Origin: Lamellibrachia columna
Lineage: Eukaryota; Annelida; Polychaeta; Sabellida; Siboglinidae
Direction: 5' to 3'
DNA length: 64,000 bases
Assembly: GCA_963662155.1 (NCBI GenBank)
Contig: OY759267.1
Location: 38,612,278-38,676,277 of the forward strand
Below the pieces are notes generated by a model. It saw only the letters and a program-made list of their open reading frames with translations, did no database searches and had not been told where the DNA came from. This document shows positions 55,701 to 61,700 of the stretch, one piece after another. Position 1 is the first letter of the stretch. Each line of letters starts with the position of its first letter. The translations under genes were made by a program, and so were the position numbers.

Positions 55701-58700
55701 CCATTACTGTCTGGCCACATGGCCCGATGTTCATCACACTGTCACAAACCTGACAACAAAACAGCGCAGATTTCTTAATTTTTTATTTTCATGCAATACC
55801 AATTAGTTTACCTTAGTACATAATGACACTTAGGTGGTGCTTTCATTGTCACTAAGTACATATGATATGACATGTAGTAGCATCATTATGACGAAGATCA
55901 ATATTATAAAAATAATCTTGTTGTATTAAAAAGTAATCTATTTTATTATAAGCTTCAAATAAATAACAGTGAGAATGTATATCTGTTTCTGACCACCCAC
56001 GGTAGTTTATCTTATTTGAAATATTCTGACATTGGCTCGACTTAATAATGGTAGACAGGTAATCTCAATAGCTTTCACACTTTAGAAAGTACGAAACAGC
56101 GAATTTGGGCATATGACTTCCTTCCATGTAACTTTGTGTGTCTAACTGTAACATTACATAAGGGTAGATTAAACATTCATCCACCCTCACTTTATAACCA
56201 TCCTCCCACCCTTCCCACTTTATCCCCTCCCACTTTATCACCACCTCTCCCACTTTATTACCACCCCTCCCACTTTATCCCCTCCTCTCCCACTTTATCC
56301 CCACTCTCCCACATTATCCCCACCCTTCCCATTTTATCCACATCTCCCACTTTATCCCCACCCTCACTTTATAACCACCCCCACTTTATCCCTTCCTCTC
56401 CAACTTCATCCTGTTCTCTTCTACACTATCTCCTCCTCTCACACTTCATCACCACCTCTCCCACTATCAGTACCTCTCCCACTTTATCCCCTCCTCTCCC
56501 ACTTTATCCCCACCCTTACCCACTTAATCCCCACCCTCCCACTGTATCCTCACCCTTCCCACTTTATCCCCAACCTCCAACTTTATCCTGTCATCTCCCA
56601 CTTTATCCCCACCCTCTGACTTTATTCCCACCTCTTCCATTTTATCCCTACCCTTCCCACTTTATCCACATCTCTCCCACTTTATCCCCACCCTTCTATC
56701 TTTATCTTGTCATCTCCCACTTTATCCCCACCTCTCCCACTTTATCGCCACATCTCCCACTTTATCACCTCCTCACCCATTTTATCCCCCACCTCTCCCA
56801 CTTTATCCCCACCCTTCCCACTTTATCCCCACCCTCCCACTTTATCACCACCCTCCAACTTTATCCCCACCCTCTCACTTTATCCCCACCCTCTCACTTT
56901 ATCCCCACCCTCTCACTTTATCCCCACCCTCTCACTTTATCCCCATCCTCCTACTTTATCCCACCCTCCCACTTTATTCCCACCCTCTCACTTTATCCCC
57001 ACCCTCTCACTTTATCCCCACCCTCTCACTTTATCCCCACCCTCTCACTTTATCCCCACCGTCTCACTTTATTCCCACCCTCTCACTTTATCCCCATCCT
57101 CCCACTTTATCCCACCCTCCCACTTTATCCCCACCCTCTCACTTTATCCCCACCCTCTCACTTTATCCCCACCCTCTCACTTTATCCCCATCCTCCTACT
57201 TTATCCAACCCTCCCACTTTATCCCCACCCTCTCACTTTATCCCCACCCTCTCACTTTATCCCCATCCTCCTACTTTATCCCACCCTCCCACTTTATTCC
57301 CACCCCTCCCATCTCAAGGCTTCCCAGAGAAGCTGAGATGGAGATGACATGAATAAGTTTCATGGATTGAAGTAAAAGTAGGAGTGACCCCCCCCCCAAC
57401 GCCACGCACTTCAAATGTGTACTGTGTGATTTTTGCACCAGTCTGCTGCTGGGAGTCACTACCATACACCTCCAGCTCGTCTAAGTCATCCAGCGTTGAA
57501 ACATCAGATGCTGCAACATTGTAACAACACACAAATATCAGGCCTGCCACATTTTTTGGAAATCCGTAGTTTTTACTTAAATACTGTATAACGCCTTATA
57601 AATATGTATAAAATTTTTCATTGGTTAATTAACCTGTAGCATTCCTATTCCAACTGACCGCTGCCATCTATCGGGCCACAAAATAAAAAAAAATTTGCTA
57701 GGTTTTGTCAGAGATCTGTCTAGCATCAAAAGTATTTGTGTTTCAACCACTATGAGTTTGTCATCCGATTTTATATTTCTGTGATGAATACAAGAAAATT
57801 TGTAATTTATCACTACTGTTTTTCCTCATTTGAAACAAATCTGTATAAAAATATTTCTTTGTTGATATCTGCCACCGACCATCCAAAATAATAACCCTGG
57901 ATAAAAAACCACGGAACTGACCTATCCAGTCGCCCAGGGTGTCAGTTTTCTTCTTCTTTGCTGGTGGCTCCTCCTAAGGACATAAACATCACTGAGTCAG
58001 AGGCTCACATGCTGAATATGTCAGCAAAATAATCTAGGAGACGAGGGACAATTGGTGACAACATGTACTCTCAAAAAGCTAAGTTTTTTACGAGGGACAA
58101 CTGGTGATAGCCTGTACAATTATAAAGCTGAATATTTTACAAACTTTACAGAATCAGTCATAGTTATCTACCAAATTTAAACACAAAAGATAAAACCCTT
58201 TTCAAAGTGAAGTTGTAGATAGAATACATATTAGCATAGATAAAAATGCTGTTGCTGCTCAGCAGATTACACTGGCATTGTAACTATTAATTAATGTGGG
58301 GTGCAGTTAGTCGGCAGTTAGAACGCTGGACTATCAACTGAGAGTAAGTGCTAGGTTCGAATCCACCATGCAACTGTTTTGAAGCTTAGGCAAAGTTCTT
58401 TGATCGCCCGGCTAGGTCAATTCTGCGAACAACAGGTTTTTGGGTGACCTTGTGGCGAAATGGCCCCACCTGTTTGTAATTAAATTTGTGTATAGGTGGT
58501 GGAATGTTTGTATTCTTTGCATATGTTTAAATGTGTAGTGGTTTTTGTATGTTTTCTCATATAGATATTGATGAGGCAACTACGTATGACCTGCTCCATC
58601 GAAATCAGGAGTAAGTTGAAAATTACATTTTGAGATAAAGGTACCACGTGATAGACAATTGCATGGACTCTCCAACGGTGCCAAAGACAACTACTAAGCT

Positions 58701-61700
58701 GTGTTAGTTGCTGAGTTATCGTTTGATAAAGAGAAGGTGTTCCGAGTCGTTTGCCAAAATACAATTTTGAGAAAAAGAGCTTTGAAGTTTACTAAAGCAT
58801 AATCATACATTTCAATAACAACGGCATATCATATGAAGTTGTAATATTGCACTGTTGTAGTACACATCAACATGGATATATTGGTCGAATTCCACTTCGA
58901 TAGCTGTGAAAGTTGGCAAGATATGGCATTCTCAGTGACGTTGCCGCCAAGCTGTCTGCGCACTTGCTCGATTGTGATCTTCCTCATCACTGTCGCACTC
59001 AGAAATGATGCTCATTTCACTGTCGCTATTTGAGACAGTTAACTCAACTAAGTTCCCCAGTCAACGGCAACTAAATAATCGATTAATAAATGTAGAATTT
59101 ACATAATAACTTTGAAGTGGAATAGCCAGGCTTGGTGTTTCTTACTTATTCCTAATTTCGATAGAGCGGGTCACATATACACTGAATTTGTAAGAAGAAG
59201 ATACTACATATGATTACAGGGACAACTGGTGATAGTAATAACGTCCCCTCATGTACACTGTCTTGCGCAGTAGACATCTAACTGGCATACTTCTTGCGCA
59301 GTAGACATCTAACTGGCATACTTCTTGTGCAGTAGACATCTAACTGGCACACTTCTTGTGCAGTAGACATCTAACTGGCATACTTCTTGTGCAGTAGACA
59401 TCTAACTGGCATACTTCTTGTGCAGTAGACATCTAACTGGCATACTTCTTGTGCAGTAGACATCTAACTGGCATACTTCTTGTGCAGTAGACATCTAACT
59501 GGCATACTTCTTGCGCAGTAGACATCTAACTGGCATACTTCTTGTGCAGTAGACATCTAACTGGCATACTTCTTGTGCAGTAGACATCTAACTGGCATAC
59601 TTCTTGCCTAGTAGACATCTAACTGGCATACTTCTTGCGCAGTAGACATCTAACTGGCATACTTCTTGTGCAGTAGACATCTAACTGGCATACTTCTTGT
59701 GCAGTAGACATCTAACTGGCATACTTCTTGCGCAGTAGACATCTAACTGGCATACTTCTTGTGCAGTAGACATCTAACTGGCATACTTCTTGTGCAGTAG
59801 ACATCTAACTGGCATACTTCTTGCACAGTAGACATCTAACTGGCATACTTCTTGCACAGTAGACATCTAACTGGCACACTTCTTGTGCAGTAGACATCTA
59901 ACTGGCATACTTCTTGTGCAGTAGACATCTAACTGGCATACTTCTTGCACAGTAGACATCTAACTGGCATACTTCTTGTGCAGTAGACATCTAACTGGCA
60001 TACTTCTTGTGCAGTAGACATCTAACTGGCATACTTCTTGCGCAGTAGACATCTAACTGGCATACTTCTTGTGCAGTAGACATCTAACTGGCATACTTCT
60101 TGCCTAGTAGACATCTAACTGGCATACTTCTTGTGCAGTAGACATCTAACTGGCATACTTCTTGCCCAGTAGACATCTAACTGGCATACTTCTTGTGCAG
60201 TAGACATCTAACTGGCATACTTCTTGTGCAGTAGACATCTAACTGGCACACTTCTTGTGCAGTAGACATCTAACTGGCATACTTCTTGCCCAGTAGACAT
60301 CTAACTGGCATACTTCTTGTGCAGTAGACATTTAACTGGCATACTTCTTGCGCAGTAGACATCTAACTGGCATACTTCTTGTGCAGTAGACATCTAACTG
60401 GCATACTTCTTGTGCAGTAGACATCTAACTGGCACACTTCTTGTGCAGTAGACATCTAACTGGCATACTTCTTGCCCAGTAGACATCTAACTGGCATACT
60501 TCTTGCCCAGTAGACATCTAACTGGCATACTTCTTGTGCAGTAGACATTTAACTGGCATACTTCTTGCGCAGTAGACATCTAACTGGCATACTTCTTGTG
60601 CAGTAGACATCTAACTGGCACACTTCTTGTGCAGTAGACATCTAACTGGCATACTTCTTGTGCAGTAGACATCTAACTGGCATACTTCTTGTGCAGTAGA
60701 CATCTAACTGGCATACTTCTTGTGCAGTAGACATCTAACTGGCATACTTCTTGTGCAGTAGACATCTAACTGGCATACTTCTTGTGCAGTAGACATCTAA
60801 CTGGCATACTTCTTGTGCAGTAGACATCTAACTGGCATACTTCTTGTGCAGTAGACATCTAACTGGCATACTTCTTGTGCAGTAGACATCTAACTGGCAT
60901 ACTTCTTGTGCAGTAGACATCTAACTGGCATACTTCTTGCCCAGTAGACATCTAACTGGCATACTTCTTGCACAGTAGACATCTAACTGGCATACTTCTT
61001 GCGCAGTAGACATCTAACTGGCATACTTCTTGTGCAGTAGACATCTAACTGGCATACTTCTTGCCTAGTAGACATCTAACTGGCATACTTCTTGCGCAGT
61101 AGACATCTAACTGGCATACTTCTTGTGCAGTAGACATCTAACTGGCATACTTCTTGTGCAGTAGACATCTAACTGGCATACTTCTTGCGCAGTAGACATC
61201 TAACTGGCATACTTCTTGCGCAGTAGACATCTAACTGGCATACTTCTTGTGCAGTAGACATCTAACTGGCATACTTCTTGTGCAGTAGACATCTAACTGG
61301 CATACTTCTTGCGCAGTAGACATCTAACTGGCATACTTCTTGCGCAGTAGACATCTAACTGGCACACTTCTTGTGCAGTAGACATCTAACTGGCATACTT
61401 CTTGTGCAGTAGACATCTAACTGGCTTACTTCTTGTGCAGTAGACATCTAACTGGCTTACTTCTTGTGCAGTAGACATCTAACTGGCATACTTCTTGCGC
61501 AGTAGACATCTAACTGGCATACTTCTTGCGCAGTAGACATCCAACTGGCATACTTCTTGTGCAGTAGACATCTAACTGGCATACTTCTTGTGCAGTAGAC
61601 ATCTAACTGGCATACTTCTTGTGCAGTAGACATCTAACTGGCATACTTCTTGTGCAGTAGACATCTAACTGGCACACTTCTTGTGCAGTAGACATCTAAC

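Noticed and set aside
56136..57347. 403-codon ORF rich in [12 protein letters not shown]
   Set aside because: It is the antisense reading of a pyrimidine minisatellite inside a CPSF1 intron.
58310..58380. Functional tRNA gene
   Set aside because: Box B is perfect, but the anticodon and acceptor stems do not pair and the head is fused to a repeated body; best read as a SINE.
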